A stretch of 64,000 bases of DNA. Origin: a bacterium. GTDB lineage: Bacteria; CSSED10-310; JAJRTK01. Location: contig JAJRTK010000277.1 in the NCBI GenBank assembly GCA_024278345.1, positions 1-64,000 on the forward strand, read 5' to 3'. Shown here piece by piece: positions 8,362 to 18,167 of this stretch. Every line of letters starts with the position of its first letter. Position 1 is the stretch's first letter. The position numbers and the translations under genes were made by a program. The notes below the pieces were generated by a model. The model saw only the letters and a program-made list of their open reading frames with translations, was not told the DNA's origin and searched no databases.

Positions 8362-9750
8362 ATGCTCACGTGCTCACGCTGCGGACTAGACAATCCGGAA
8401 ACGAGGCTGTTTTGCCAAAACTGTGGGTTGGGCCTGGAGATCGTGGAGGGCTCCGGAGTCAGCGGACGGGATGCGCCGGTGGGAGACTTCTATTTTGCCG
8501 GTCTCGTGGGCGGAGCCCTGAGCTTGCCCCTGTCAGGCGCTCTTTTCCTGGGACTGATGGAGTGGCTGAAAGCACCTGAAGACCCGGTGAGCGCGGCCCA
8601 AGTGTTGACTTTTTACCTGTCCAGGATCATGCCTCTATTGTTTGTTCTTGGCTGTGCGACTGGCACTGCCTGGCGAGCGAACCGACGGGGTTTTGGCGCC
8701 TCTTATGGCCGAAGCTTCCTTGGTGCAGCCTGGGTCTGGGCCTTGGGCTCCATGCTAGCCAGTTGGGGAGGCGAAATCGCCTTGCTGGCCGCTTGCCTTC
8801 TTTCGCCTCTTGCAGCGGGCCGGGCGGGAGTCGGCCTCTTTCGCCCATGGCTTCCCCTGAGTCGTTTGCTTTGGTTGACGGCTGGAACCGTGGCGGTCTC
8901 TGGTCTCCTCAGTTTGAAAAGCCCCTCTCTTTACAAGCCAAGCCTCCTGGATGGCGCGGGGAAAAAAATTCTCCTGGCCCATGGCGGAGAGGGCTGGGTC
9001 CTGCAGGCGGGAACCTCGCCCACACGCCTTGGCGCCCTGCCGGCAAACAGCATCGCGGTGGCTTGGATCGAGGGATCGCCCTGGGCGTTGACCACGGATT
9101 GTAGGCTCGTGGGGTTAGGCAATCCCAAGCGGGAAGAACAACATCTGTTTCAGTCTAACTGTTTGAAGGCTCTCCGGATCGGCGACGCCATTTTTGCCCA
9201 AACCGGCAAGGGAATCCTTCGGTGGAACCCGGCAGTAGGAAGCTCGGTACTCTGGGCAACGGAGAGGGGAGCAGTCTTGTGGATGCAGCCTGGGGAGCTT
9301 GCGGAAGATCTCTTGGTGCAGATCAATCGGAACGATATTCTCTCCGCGAACCCGGGCGGCAAAACCAAGATGTATCGGGGAGCAGCGCTTCCGCTCTCGG
9401 CAAGAACGGCCATCAATCGTTCGGGAGATCAGGCTTGTTCGGTCATGGGGCAGAGTCTCTATTGCCACCACCTGCCGGGGGGGAGATGGGAGGAGCGAGG
9501 GACAGGGCTTCGGGTCCGGGAGATCCGCGGGATTGCGTTCCTTGGCGGGCAACTGGTGGTGGGCTCGGAACGGGGGCTCTACCTGGGGCAAGGAACAGCC
9601 AATCACCCGTTCCGGCGACAGATTGCCGATGAATTTATGGAGGTTCGTGCCATCGACGGCGGCGTAGTGGCCGTGGGTACTCTAGGAATGGTCCATCTCG
9701 ATCCCAGGGGCCGATGGAACCAGCTAGATTATCCGAAAGGAGCGGAATGA
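8362..9750 (+). CDS. Zinc-ribbon membrane protein with C-terminal propeller-like domain
   Basis: The 462-residue protein starts with a double-CxxC zinc ribbon (CSRCG at residues 4-8, CQNCG at about 20-24). Four to five hydrophobic helices follow between residues 45 and 195, including GALSLPLSGALFLGL and LLWLTAGTVAVSGLLSL. From about residue 210 to the end the chain is soluble, with repeating short strand motifs ending in LGNPKRE, LRIGDAIFAQ and GTLGMVHLDP that suggest a beta-propeller facing the periplasm. No enzymatic motif is visible. The stop codon overlaps the next start by four bases (ATGA), implying translational coupling with the TolB-like lipoprotein. Function is unknown; a sensor or envelope scaffold is a guess. 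Confidence 0.75.
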   Translation: MLTCSRCGLDNPETRLFCQNCGLGLEIVEGSGVSGRDAPVGDFYFAGLVGGALSLPLSGALFLGLMEWLKAPEDPVSAAQVLTFYLSRIMPLLFVLGCATGTAWRANRRGFGASYGRSFLGAAWVWALGSMLASWGGEIALLAACLLSPLAAGRAGVGLFRPWLPLSRLLWLTAGTVAVSGLLSLKSPSLYKPSLLDGAGKKILLAHGGEGWVLQAGTSPTRLGALPANSIAVAWIEGSPWALTTDCRLVGLGNPKREEQHLFQSNCLKALRIGDAIFAQTGKGILRWNPAVGSSVLWATERGAVLWMQPGELAEDLLVQINRNDILSANPGGKTKMYRGAALPLSARTAINRSGDQACSVMGQSLYCHHLPGGRWEERGTGLRVREIRGIAFLGGQLVVGSERGLYLGQGTANHPFRRQIADEFMEVRAIDGGVVAVGTLGMVHLDPRGRWNQLDYPKGAE

Positions 9751-10802
9751 CTCTCTTGTGGACCGAAAAAAACTCCACGGCGGACATCCCAAGGAATGAC
9801 CTTGTCAAAGTCCTGCTTTTTCCTCCTCATTTTGGACGATCCTTCACCGGCTGCCTCTTTTTCTTTTTGCTCTTCACAGCCTGTGGACTCTCCAAGCGGT
9901 CGCCACTGAGATCTTTCCACCCCAAAGCAGAGCTTTTCCTGGAAAGCGCATCCGAAGGCGTCCCGTCACCAGACGGAAAATACCTGGCTTTTGTTCGGTC
10001 CTTGGGCGGGCGGGCATGGAATGCCGACCTCTTCTTGCTACAGAGAGAAACCGGCGAAATACAACGACTCACCAATAACCCCGACTATGACGGACAACCG
10101 AGTTGGGCACCAAATTCCGAGCTCTTGGTCTACACGTCACGCCGGGGCGGAACGTCGAACCTCTTCTTGCTCTCCATCATCGATGGTGCTTCGAAACAGC
10201 TCACCTGGGGCGGGGGAAGCCAGCCAGATTTTTCACCCGATGGCGTGAGCATTGTCTATGTGGGAGAAGCCGCGGGCAATGCCGATCTGTTTGTCACTTC
10301 ACCACGAGGGGGGCTTTCTCAGCAGATCACGAAACATCCCGCAAAAGACCGGTTCCCTCGGTACAGCCCCAGTGGACGGTGGTTGGCTTTTTCCTCCGAT
10401 CGCCTTGGCACCGAGGATATTTTCCTTCTGGATCTCACAACAAAGAAGATGCGGCGACTCACGGACCTCCCGGGTTCCGAGGTCCAACCATGCTGGGCAC
10501 CTGACTCCCGGACCATCGTCTTTTCCGGCACCGTTCCAAGTCGGCGAGGGACACCGAAAAGAGCGCTTTTCTCCACAGAGCTGCCCACCGGCGATTCGCC
10601 GCCAGAACCCCATCCGCTGACCCAGTGCATCGGCACCGTGTACTGTTTGGCCGAATGGCCGAGGTTTGGCGACGAAGGGGCGCGGCTCTTCTTCACCGTG
10701 TCTACGACCCCCGTGCAGACCCATATCGCAAGTATCGAGACAGTGGAATTCGGACTGGCTACAAGAACTCCGGCTCAAGGAGATCTAACCGGTGAAGAAT
10801 GA
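9747..10802 (+). CDS. TolB-like WD40/PD40 beta-propeller lipoprotein
   Basis: The 351-residue protein has a hydrophobic stretch ending in LLFTACG, a lipobox that puts the acylated Cys around residue 46; the N-terminal extension before it is unusually long. The mature part contains TolB/PD40 blades recognisable by SPDGKYLAFV, NSELLVYTSRRGG, SPDGVSIVYV, SPSGRWLAFSSDRLG and DSRTIVFSG, each followed by a strand such as DLFLLQRETGE or DIFLLDLTTKK. TolB itself is a periplasmic partner of Pal, but no Tol/Pal genes are nearby, so this is a homologue rather than TolB. The ATG at 9747 overlaps the upstream stop; a frame extending to 9714 is less likely. The gene overlaps the following one by 11 bases. 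Confidence 0.8.
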   Translation: MTLLWTEKNSTADIPRNDLVKVLLFPPHFGRSFTGCLFFFLLFTACGLSKRSPLRSFHPKAELFLESASEGVPSPDGKYLAFVRSLGGRAWNADLFLLQRETGEIQRLTNNPDYDGQPSWAPNSELLVYTSRRGGTSNLFLLSIIDGASKQLTWGGGSQPDFSPDGVSIVYVGEAAGNADLFVTSPRGGLSQQITKHPAKDRFPRYSPSGRWLAFSSDRLGTEDIFLLDLTTKKMRRLTDLPGSEVQPCWAPDSRTIVFSGTVPSRRGTPKRALFSTELPTGDSPPEPHPLTQCIGTVYCLAEWPRFGDEGARLFFTVSTTPVQTHIASIETVEFGLATRTPAQGDLTGEE

Positions 10803-12576
10803 ACACCCCAAGCTCCCTTGGCCAGTACGCAACTGTCACGCCGGATTGAAAGACTCTGTTCTAGGGGACATCACAGGCTGGCTGATGCTCCTCGTCTTGG
10901 CAGGTGCCCTCTTCGCGAATCACCCTGCAACCGCGGGAAACAGGCACGCGACCGCATCCAAAAACTCGAGGATCGCGCAACTCGGAATGGCAAACGGTGG
11001 TACTGCCGTCCTGCCTGGAGTGCTCATGCGCCAAGCGGAGCAACCGGGCAACATCGATGGAGGGCGACGAAACCGGGCGGTGCAAACCGCAAACCCAATC
11101 CCCCATTTAGCGAGGGAAATGACAAAGGAACTTCTGGCGGCCTTTCCGGCGATCCAGGGGGAAGTCATCTCTGTGGACGGTGATCTGCTGGAGATCAGGG
11201 TCAAGGAGCCGGCGCGGCTCTGGACGCGACAGGTGGAGATTTACCGCTGCGAGCCCAAAGACCCCGACGGCCGCCCAACACTGGCCGACAAGATTGGCCA
11301 AGGCCGGATCATCAGCCTTGACCCTCCACTGGCGTACGTGGAAGTAGCAGCACAAACCACAGACATTTTACCCGGAGATCCGATTCGTTCTCAGAGCGGC
11401 ACCATCACTCTAGGAATACCACCCTTGAAAGCGGCCCGGGGAACACCCCGAACATTGCGGGAATTGCTGCTTACGCGAATTGTCCACGAATTGAGGACCA
11501 CGGGCCGATTCCGTGCCAGTTTGCTCAAAGAGGACCTTTCCACCACCAACGGAGAGAACTCACACAGCTCTCTTGCCTGGCGAGGAGTCAACTATCTCCT
11601 CCACCTGCAGTATGTCGAGCAGGGTGGAGAAGCAACCCTCCTGGGACGCCTCCAGCGGGTGGAGGATGGCCGCAATGTTCAAGTGGTGGCCGTAGAAGCA
11701 TTTCTTGGCCCAAGCTGGCCGACACTCGTGGCAAGTCTGGAGGAAAGCGGACGAACACCTCGTCTCCAAGTCATCCACCGGCAAATCGATCTCGGTACTC
11801 GAATCGTAGCCTTGCGAATCGTGGAGAGAGCCGACTCTCCACAGCTCCTGGCCTTGAGCCGAAATGCCCTTCACGTCTTGTCAACATCCGGCGGGGGGAT
11901 CCAAGAGGGCCAAACTTACCATTGGCCGGCAAGTATGGCCACAAAGCGGTACTCCAAGGACTACACTGGCGCTATCGTGCCGGTGAGCAAGAGCCGTATC
12001 CTCCTTGGGCACACGTTGCTGGAACGGGGCCTGGCTCTCAACCCATCGACGGGAAAATTCCAGCAGCTTGGCGGTGAGATCAACCTTAGCGCATCACCGA
12101 ACTGGCTTTGGGCAAGCTATTTTCGAGGTGGCAATACTTTTCGTTCGATCCGAGCCGGGGATCGCCCCCTTCCCCAGCCCGAAGCAGGACTGCGTTTTGC
12201 CAACTGGATAGCCCCCAACAAAGCTCTTGTGCAAGAACCTGACTACCGCTTGGCCCTCCTCGATCTCCGGACCGGCGAGCGGCGGACTTTTTCTGGCTCC
12301 GTGGGAGCTGGTGTTTCCCTTATCCGAAAACCGATTGTCGCGGTTGCGGTCACGGAGCCTCTGGCGGGAGAGGAGTTGCGGCAAGTGGGAGATCGCGTTT
12401 CGCTTTACCGGCTAGGAAGCCGAGGACTGGAACTGATTTGGCGTTCAAGCTCGATCTCTGGTCCTGTACGTGCCACAACGCTGGGGTGGGCAGGCAACCA
12501 GCTCCACCTTCTTGCGGCTGAGGAGCGTCCCCACGGCAGTCGCCTTCATCTTTACTCGGGAATCGGCTTCCCTTGA
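10792..12576 (+). CDS. Exported protein of unknown function, third in coupled operon
   Basis: The 594-residue protein starts at a GTG that overlaps the end of the TolB-like gene. Residues about 28-48 form a hydrophobic segment ending in NHPATAG, a signal peptide with a long basic N-region. Residues about 105-235 contain a module (LLAAFPAIQGEVISVDGD ... EIRVKEPARLW ... ILPGDPIRS) that looks like a beta-rich substrate or carbohydrate-handling domain of the type seen in flagellar and outer-membrane assembly proteins, but I cannot name it. From about residue 320 onward repeated strands suggest a propeller. With its two upstream neighbours it forms a three-gene unit of exported propeller-type proteins, probably a physical complex at the envelope. 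Confidence 0.65.
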   Translation: MKNEHPKLPWPVRNCHAGLKDSVLGDITGWLMLLVLAGALFANHPATAGNRHATASKNSRIAQLGMANGGTAVLPGVLMRQAEQPGNIDGGRRNRAVQTANPIPHLAREMTKELLAAFPAIQGEVISVDGDLLEIRVKEPARLWTRQVEIYRCEPKDPDGRPTLADKIGQGRIISLDPPLAYVEVAAQTTDILPGDPIRSQSGTITLGIPPLKAARGTPRTLRELLLTRIVHELRTTGRFRASLLKEDLSTTNGENSHSSLAWRGVNYLLHLQYVEQGGEATLLGRLQRVEDGRNVQVVAVEAFLGPSWPTLVASLEESGRTPRLQVIHRQIDLGTRIVALRIVERADSPQLLALSRNALHVLSTSGGGIQEGQTYHWPASMATKRYSKDYTGAIVPVSKSRILLGHTLLERGLALNPSTGKFQQLGGEINLSASPNWLWASYFRGGNTFRSIRAGDRPLPQPEAGLRFANWIAPNKALVQEPDYRLALLDLRTGERRTFSGSVGAGVSLIRKPIVAVAVTEPLAGEELRQVGDRVSLYRLGSRGLELIWRSSSISGPVRATTLGWAGNQLHLLAAEERPHGSRLHLYSGIGFP

Positions 12577-12673
12577 TCCCGGCGCCCATGGGGTGGAAAA
12601 ATTTTGTAACAGTGAGCGATCTGCGCTGTTCGCGGCGTGTTGGAGGAGTTATCCCAAAATCTCCAACAAGAAA

Positions 12674-12703
12674 CTTGACGACAACGCACTCAACTATTAT
12701 ATA
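12674..12703 (+). promoter_or_regulatory. dnaK promoter with HAIR-like HspR operator
   Basis: A sigma-70-type promoter is visible: TTGACG at 12675-12680, a 17-base spacer, and TATATA at 12698-12703. Overlapping its -35 box and spacer is an inverted repeat CTTGACG-N7-ACTCAAC (12674-12694), which matches the HAIR consensus CTTGAGT-N7-ACTCAAG at 5 and 6 of 7 positions per arm with the exact 7-base spacing. HspR, encoded in this operon, is the family known to bind HAIR. Binding here would block RNA polymerase. The predicted transcript has a leader of about 150 bases. Confidence 0.7.
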
Positions 12704-12861
12704 GTAGCCAGAACAATTCAAGACGGGGCCGGGTGAAAATCTCCTCGCTGAAGGAATTCATGGTTGGCTTGCGGCGACGAGACAAAAGAGCATGAAGTCG
12801 TGCAAGGAGGCTGACCCTAGCTCCCAGACACCGAACGTTCAAGCCTGGAGGCAAAGGCAAG

Positions 12862-14775
12862 ATGGGTAAAGTTATCGGGATTGATCTTGGAACGACGAAC
12901 AGTGTCGTGGCGGTGATGGAAGGCGGCGAGGCAACCATCATTCCGAATCCGGAAGGCGCACGAACAACGCCATCGGTTGTTGCATTTGCCAAGGATGGGC
13001 AGAGGCTCGTGGGGCAGGTGGCGAAGCGGCAGGCCATCACGAATCCGGAGAAGACCGTCTATTCCATCAAGCGCTTCATGGGGCGACGGTATGAAGAAGT
13101 CAGTGAAGAGATCAGCCTGGTCCCGTACAAGGTGATCCGCAACTCCAACGGCGATGCTCGCGTCGATATCGATGGCTCAGCTTTTTCGCCGCCAGAGATC
13201 TCCGCGATGGTGTTGCAAAAGCTCAAGGCGGCAGCGGAGGACTATCTGGGCGAGAAGGTTACTGAAGCGGTGATTACGGTTCCCGCGTATTTCAACGATG
13301 CTCAGCGGCAATCGACGAAGGATGCTGGAAAGATCGCGGGGCTGGAGGTGAAGCGTCTGGTCAACGAGCCAACGGCGGCGGCTCTCGCATTTGGCTTGGA
13401 TAAAAAGAAGGAAGAGACCATCGCGGTTTACGATTTTGGTGGCGGGACGTTTGACATCTCGATCCTCGAAGTCGGAGACGGTGTGGTCGAGGTAAAATCG
13501 ACGAACGGTGACACGCACCTTGGTGGAGACAACATCGATCAGCGGGTCATCGACTGGATCGTCACGGAGTTTAGGAAAGAACAGGGGATCGACCTTTCGC
13601 AGGATGCCATGGCAGCGCAGCGCCTCAAGGAGGCGGCGGAAAAAGCCAAGTGTGAGCTATCTACGCTGTCGGAGACAGATATCAACTTGCCATTTATCAC
13701 CGCGGACGCCAGCGGCCCCAAACACCTGAACCTCCGGCTATCCCGGAGCCGATTTGAGCAGCTCTGCGACGATCTGTTCGAGCGGACTCTGGAGCCTTGT
13801 CGACGAGCATTGGCGGATGCGGGGCTCAAGGCAGGCGATATCGACGAAGTGGTTCTGGTTGGTGGATCGACGCGAATCCCAAAGATCCAAGAGCTCGTGG
13901 AAAAGCTCTTTGAAAAACGGCCACACAAAGGCGTCAACCCCGACGAAGTCGTTGCTGCCGGAGCAGCCATTCAGGCCGGTGTTCTCTCCGGTGACGTGAA
14001 GGACCTGCTTCTCCTGGACGTCACCCCCCTCTCCCTGGGAATTGAGACTCTTGGTGGGGTCTTCACGAAGCTCATCGAACGAAACACGACGATCCCGACG
14101 AAGAAGAGCGAGATCTTCTCCACGGCAGCCGACAACCAGTCCAGTGTGGAGATCCACGTTCTCCAGGGCGAACGTGAAATGGCCCGGCACAACCGGACGT
14201 TGGGCAAGTTTCATTTGGTGGGCATCCCGCCAGCGCCCCGGGGAGTTCCTCAGGTCGAGGTGACGTTTGACATTGATGCCAACGGTATTGTGAACGTCTC
14301 GGCCAAGGATCTTGCCACGGGCAAGCAACAGCAAATCACGATCACATCTTCCAGCGGCCTGAGCGACGGTGAGATTGAGCGCATGGTTGATGACGCGGAA
14401 TCGCACGCCGACGAGGATCGTGCAAATCGTGAGCTCATCGATCTTCGAAATCGGGCAGACAGCCTGGTTTACGGAACCGAAAAGACGCTCAAGGAGCACA
14501 GGGAAAAACTTCCATTGGCCGACGTTACAGAGATCGAGAAGGCGATGGAGGAGACGAAGAAGGCCATCGAATCGAATGAGCGAGCCAGCATCGAATCAGC
14601 CCTGGAGCGTCTCACAACCGCGTCGCACAAGATGGCCGAAATCATGTACAAGCAGGCGGCTGAGCGGAACCAAGCCCAAGGATCTACCTCCGGTGATTCG
14701 GGGCCCAGCACGGACGGCGAAACCGCCGCCCATGCAGATGATGTCGTTGATGCGGAATTCGAAGACGTGGACTAA
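12862..14775 (+). CDS. Chaperone DnaK (Hsp70)
   Basis: The 637-residue protein has all three Hsp70 signatures: [12 protein letters not shown] near the N-terminus, [14 protein letters not shown] in the nucleotide-binding domain, and [14 protein letters not shown]. The substrate-binding domain follows ([18 protein letters not shown], then [10 protein letters not shown]), then a helical lid, and the acidic tail ends EFEDVD. Length is normal for bacterial DnaK. It is an ATP-dependent cytoplasmic foldase working with the two DnaJ proteins encoded downstream; no grpE is seen in the window. Expression is probably controlled by HspR through the operator at 12674-12694. The start follows CTGGAGGCAAAGGC, a slightly distant ribosome-binding site. 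Confidence 0.98.
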   Translation: MGKVIGIDLGTTNSVVAVMEGGEATIIPNPEGARTTPSVVAFAKDGQRLVGQVAKRQAITNPEKTVYSIKRFMGRRYEEVSEEISLVPYKVIRNSNGDARVDIDGSAFSPPEISAMVLQKLKAAAEDYLGEKVTEAVITVPAYFNDAQRQSTKDAGKIAGLEVKRLVNEPTAAALAFGLDKKKEETIAVYDFGGGTFDISILEVGDGVVEVKSTNGDTHLGGDNIDQRVIDWIVTEFRKEQGIDLSQDAMAAQRLKEAAEKAKCELSTLSETDINLPFITADASGPKHLNLRLSRSRFEQLCDDLFERTLEPCRRALADAGLKAGDIDEVVLVGGSTRIPKIQELVEKLFEKRPHKGVNPDEVVAAGAAIQAGVLSGDVKDLLLLDVTPLSLGIETLGGVFTKLIERNTTIPTKKSEIFSTAADNQSSVEIHVLQGEREMARHNRTLGKFHLVGIPPAPRGVPQVEVTFDIDANGIVNVSAKDLATGKQQQITITSSSGLSDGEIERMVDDAESHADEDRANRELIDLRNRADSLVYGTEKTLKEHREKLPLADVTEIEKAMEETKKAIESNERASIESALERLTTASHKMAEIMYKQAAERNQAQGSTSGDSGPSTDGETAAHADDVVDAEFEDVD

Positions 14776-14927
14776 GCAAGAGAATCGAACGGTACTCCCT
14801 GAGTTCCCGGAAACGGGAGCTCGGGAACCACTCATGGCGGTGGCGCCAATCGAGGCTTCCGGCTCGATAGGCCCGCCGCGCTTCCCTGGGAGCAGCTCGG
14901 TCTTGGAACCATGAGCTGTGAACATGC

Positions 14928-16034
14928 ATGTCGATGGACTTCTACCAGATAATGGGCGTGGACAAGGACGCGACTGGGAGCGAAATCAAGCAGGCCTACC
15001 GGCGGCTGGCCCGGCGGCACCACCCCGATCTCAACCCTGGCGACACAGAAGCCGCGAAACGTTTTCAGGAGCTCCAGCATGCGTATGAAGTACTGAGCGA
15101 CCGCGGCAAGCGCCGCCGTTATGATCGCTTTGGTGCGGCGGCTTTTGGAGCCCAAAAGCCCGAAGCGCCCTTCGGGTTCGACTTTGCCTTCGATTCGGCC
15201 CGCTCCTGGGGAAAGAGCCTTGGAGAGCTCTTCAGCGACCTGTTTGCAGGCGGGGGCAGCGACAAGAAGCTGAGCCGGGGCAAAGATATCCAGTACAACA
15301 TGGAGCTGAGTTTCGAAGATTCGCTTCGCGGAGTCACGGCCACGATCAAGCTCCAGAAGGATGTGCGATGTTCACGATGCCAGGGCCGTGGTCGCATCCC
15401 CAGCGACCAGGAAACTCCCTGCCCTAGATGCGAGGGAACAGGAAAAGAAGAAGTGCGGCGGGGTCCTTTTCGTTTCTCCAGAGAATGTAGCCGCTGCAAC
15501 AGCTCTGGCGTTGTCAGGGACGAAACTTGCGAGCCTTGTTCGGGGCAAGGGCTGAAGAGAACGGAAGAACGGATCACTGTCAAAATCCCCGCCGGAGTCG
15601 ATGAGGGGTCCATCGTGCGGCTCCCTGGAAAAGGGGAGGCGGGGCCCTATGGAGGGGAATCAGGCGACCTCGTGATCCAGACTCACGTGGTGCCTCATCC
15701 GTTTTTCGAAAGAAAAAACCTCAACATTTACTGCGAGATTCCCATCACTTTCGCCGAAGCCGCGCTGGGCGCAAGGATTCCCGTCCCCACCATCGATGGA
15801 ATGGCCTCCATGAAGATTCCTCCGGGAACTCAAAGCGGGCAAGTCTTTCGGCTCCGGGAAAAAGGCGTCTCTCAAATGGACGGCAACGGGCGGGGAAACC
15901 AATATGTCAAAGTAACCATCGCCGTTCCCAGCCTTATCGACGAAGACTCCAAAGAACTCATCCGCCATCTGGCCCACCGGCTGGCGCAAGAACCACGGGA
16001 AAAACTCTATCTCGAATCGGGGCTTCTGACCTAA
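14928..16034 (+). CDS. DnaJ-type Hsp40 co-chaperone, first copy
   Basis: The 368-residue protein has a J domain (residues about 5-70) with the HPD motif in RRHHPDLNPG, a short linker with Phe and Gly, and a cysteine-rich zinc region with four CxxCxxxG repeats: CSRCQGRG, CPRCEGTG, CSRCNSSG and CEPCSGQG. The third repeat has lost its central glycine. The C-terminal substrate-binding domains follow (VKIPAGVDEGSIVRLPGKGE). It would stimulate the DnaK ATPase and deliver clients. An ATG six bases downstream is an alternative start. It lies 152 bases after dnaK, and hspR starts only 11 bases after its stop. The second DnaJ differs considerably, so the two are old paralogues rather than a recent duplication. 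Confidence 0.92.
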   Translation: MSMDFYQIMGVDKDATGSEIKQAYRRLARRHHPDLNPGDTEAAKRFQELQHAYEVLSDRGKRRRYDRFGAAAFGAQKPEAPFGFDFAFDSARSWGKSLGELFSDLFAGGGSDKKLSRGKDIQYNMELSFEDSLRGVTATIKLQKDVRCSRCQGRGRIPSDQETPCPRCEGTGKEEVRRGPFRFSRECSRCNSSGVVRDETCEPCSGQGLKRTEERITVKIPAGVDEGSIVRLPGKGEAGPYGGESGDLVIQTHVVPHPFFERKNLNIYCEIPITFAEAALGARIPVPTIDGMASMKIPPGTQSGQVFRLREKGVSQMDGNGRGNQYVKVTIAVPSLIDEDSKELIRHLAHRLAQEPREKLYLESGLLT

Positions 16035-16045
16035 GAGGATGCAAA

Positions 16046-16438
16046 ATGAAGACAGGCTGCTACTCCATTGGCGTCGTCTCGGAAATGTTGGGAATCCACC
16101 CTCAAACCATCCGCTACTACGAAAAAGTTGGGCTACTCCAACCGGCGCGCAGCCCCGGAAATACTAGGCTCTACTCCGACGAAGATGTTCAGCGCGTCCA
16201 GGTGGTCCACAGCCTGGCTCGGGAACATGGCGTCAATATGGCTGGAATCCGGATCATTCTGAAGCTCCGGGACAAGTACGAGGAAGAACTCCGGCAAGTG
16301 GAAATGGAATACAGCGAGATGGTGGAGTATCTGATGCGCCTTGTGAAGAGCCACCTGGAGGATGATCTCGACAAGAATAGCGGGACTCTGGTTCCAGTTT
16401 TTGCTAGAATGCCAATGCGGTGTGATCTGAGAGTTTAG
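16046..16438 (+). CDS. HspR, MerR-family heat-shock repressor
   Basis: The 130-residue protein has a MerR-type winged helix at residues 5-75: YSIGVVSEMLGIHPQTIRYYE, then KVGLLQPARSPGNTRLYSDEDVQRV. The HPQT and REHGVNMAGI signatures are typical of HspR, which also carries GVNLAGI after the wing, and distinguish it from metal- or drug-sensing MerR proteins. A coiled-coil dimerisation helix follows, and no C-terminal effector domain or metal-binding cysteine pair is present. HspR represses dnaK operons at HAIR sites, usually with DnaK as co-repressor, giving feedback control. Its position between the two dnaJ genes and the HAIR-like site upstream of dnaK support this role. Confidence 0.92.
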   Translation: MKTGCYSIGVVSEMLGIHPQTIRYYEKVGLLQPARSPGNTRLYSDEDVQRVQVVHSLAREHGVNMAGIRIILKLRDKYEEELRQVEMEYSEMVEYLMRLVKSHLEDDLDKNSGTLVPVFARMPMRCDLRV

Positions 16439-16597
16439 TCCGTTGGCAGCGCTCCCGTGAACTGTCATCACCTTAGAGAACATGATGTTTCACGACCGGA
16501 CTTGGAGAAAAACAATTTGCCTAGACTCACTCCGGCCTTTGAGGCTTGATCGACTGACAACCACCTGAAAAAAAGAAACTTTCCGGAGCCACCAACG

Positions 16598-17713
16598 ATG
16601 TACTCAAATAAAACAGAGCCGGACTACTACGAACTCCTGGGCTTGCGGCGAGACGCCTCGGCGCCAGAAATCAAGCGTGCTTATCGCAAAAAAGCGCTCG
16701 AATTTCACCCGGATCGCAACCCGGGAAACAAAGTCGCGGAAGAAAACTTCAAACTGGTAGCAGAGGCTCATGAAGTTCTCTCCGACCCAACAAAACGTGA
16801 AATTTACAATCGCTACGGCCGCCAGGGACTCAGAGGAAGAGGTGCCCAGCCAGGGTTTGGGGATCTGGGCGATATTTTCGGGAGTGTTTTCGAGGAGTTC
16901 TTTGGCGGCGGCGGAAATCGGCACTCTGGCCCGCGTCCGACCCGTGGACGGGACTACCGTCAAGACATGACCATCAGCTTTGAAGAAGCGGCTTTTGGCA
17001 CCCAAAAGGAAATCGACTTCAAGCGGGTCGTCCGCTGCGAACCCTGCCAGGAAACTGGCTGCCAACCCGGTAGCCCATCCGAGGTTTGCTCCACCTGTGG
17101 CGGCCGCGGACAGGTGGCGCGGTCTCAGGGTTTCTTTACACTCACCACCACTTGTCCGCACTGCAATGGCATGGGAGAAACGTTCCGAGACCCTTGTCTC
17201 GAATGCAAGGGAAGAGGACGAAAAGTCGTCGAAAAAACGATCACTGTGTCCGTTCCCGCGGGAGTAGACAACGGCGTGCGCATCCGCGTAGCCCGTCAAG
17301 GGGAAGATGGCGAACATGGAGGTCCACCAGGAGATCTCTATGTTTTCTTGACCGTTGAGCCCCACGAGTTTTTTGTTCGGGACGGAGACGACCTACGAAT
17401 CGAGATCCCCATTTCGTTTTCGCAAGCCGCCTTGGGAGATCAGGTGGAGGTTCCCACCCTGCAAGGGATGCGAAAAATTACGATTGAGCCGGGTACTCAG
17501 ACAGGAGCCGAGCTCAGGATCCGGAAGGCAGGGATGCCGAATCCCAGAGGATTCGGTGTAGGCGATCTCATGGTAAGCCTGAGAGTTTCCACGCCTACCA
17601 AGCTAGATCCTAGAGCCGAAGAGCTTTTGCGAGAGCTTGCGGAGATTGAAGGCCGCGAATTGACGGAACACAAGAGCTTTTTCGATCGGGTCCGGGATAG
17701 CCTCCACCTATAG
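16598..17713 (+). CDS. Chaperone DnaJ, second copy
   Basis: The 371-residue protein has the full type I Hsp40 layout: J domain with [10 protein letters not shown] (residues about 5-70), a G/F-rich linker ([20 protein letters not shown]), zinc-finger repeats [24 protein letters not shown] and CLECKGRG, and the C-terminal beta domains with [15 protein letters not shown]. The first zinc repeat lacks the usual glycine after the second cysteine. It is closer to canonical DnaJ than the copy at 14928. A 159-base gap separates it from hspR; no second HAIR site could be found there, so it is probably read from the dnaK promoter or an unidentified one. Confidence 0.95.
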   Translation: MYSNKTEPDYYELLGLRRDASAPEIKRAYRKKALEFHPDRNPGNKVAEENFKLVAEAHEVLSDPTKREIYNRYGRQGLRGRGAQPGFGDLGDIFGSVFEEFFGGGGNRHSGPRPTRGRDYRQDMTISFEEAAFGTQKEIDFKRVVRCEPCQETGCQPGSPSEVCSTCGGRGQVARSQGFFTLTTTCPHCNGMGETFRDPCLECKGRGRKVVEKTITVSVPAGVDNGVRIRVARQGEDGEHGGPPGDLYVFLTVEPHEFFVRDGDDLRIEIPISFSQAALGDQVEVPTLQGMRKITIEPGTQTGAELRIRKAGMPNPRGFGVGDLMVSLRVSTPTKLDPRAEELLRELAEIEGRELTEHKSFFDRVRDSLHL

Positions 17714-17810
17714 GATAGACTGCTGGTCCCATTTGGGCTTCAGGTATGGGAAGAAAAAGCAAATGATGCTTCTGGCCGGACACGATCCGCCAGAAACCAG
17801 GGAGGTTCAC

Positions 17811-18137
17811 GTGAACCGCAACGAACAGATCGAACGGCTGATCCACGAACTTGTAGAGTCCATTGACGATGCTCTGCGGGGATCGGGAAAAATCCGAGAG
17901 CTCTTGGGGCAAATCGAAGATCAGGGCTACGAAATCCGTATTTCCGTGTTGGCGGGCATCGTTTTGAAAGAGGCAAGCTCCCTTCTGGATACGCTCTCAG
18001 GTCTTTTCGGCGATGACACTTTTGATGATGATGAAGAAGCGGAGAGTTCCTCTGGCGGCTGGGACCCTGAAAATGGCGACATTTTTACGGCGGCGGACCT
18101 TCGGTTCCTCCATTCTCTGGGAATTACACCAGAGTAG
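17811..18137 (+). CDS. Small acidic protein of unknown function
   Basis: The 108-residue protein starts with about 75 residues of helical sequence (RNEQIERLIHELVESIDDALRGSGKIRELLGQI) and continues into an acidic stretch DDDTFDDDEEAESS-like region and a C-terminal helix. It has no cysteines, signal peptide or membrane segment. The GTG at 17811 has AGGGAGG eight bases upstream and is preferred to the TTG at 17733 and ATGs in between. It follows dnaJ by about 100 bases in the same direction, so it may be part of the heat-shock transcript. Function unknown. Confidence 0.65.
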   Translation: MNRNEQIERLIHELVESIDDALRGSGKIRELLGQIEDQGYEIRISVLAGIVLKEASSLLDTLSGLFGDDTFDDDEEAESSSGGWDPENGDIFTAADLRFLHSLGITPE

Positions 18138-18167
18138 ACGCCCAACCCGTGCTCGGAAGGAGCCACC

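Noticed and set aside
12577-12861. CIRCE element for HrcA
   Set aside because: No TTAGCACTC-N9-GAGTGCTAA inverted repeat occurs; the HAIR-like site fits instead.
16439-16597. Second HAIR operator before the second dnaJ gene
   Set aside because: A short TGAG/ACTC match exists, but no pair with the required 7-base arms and spacing could be found.
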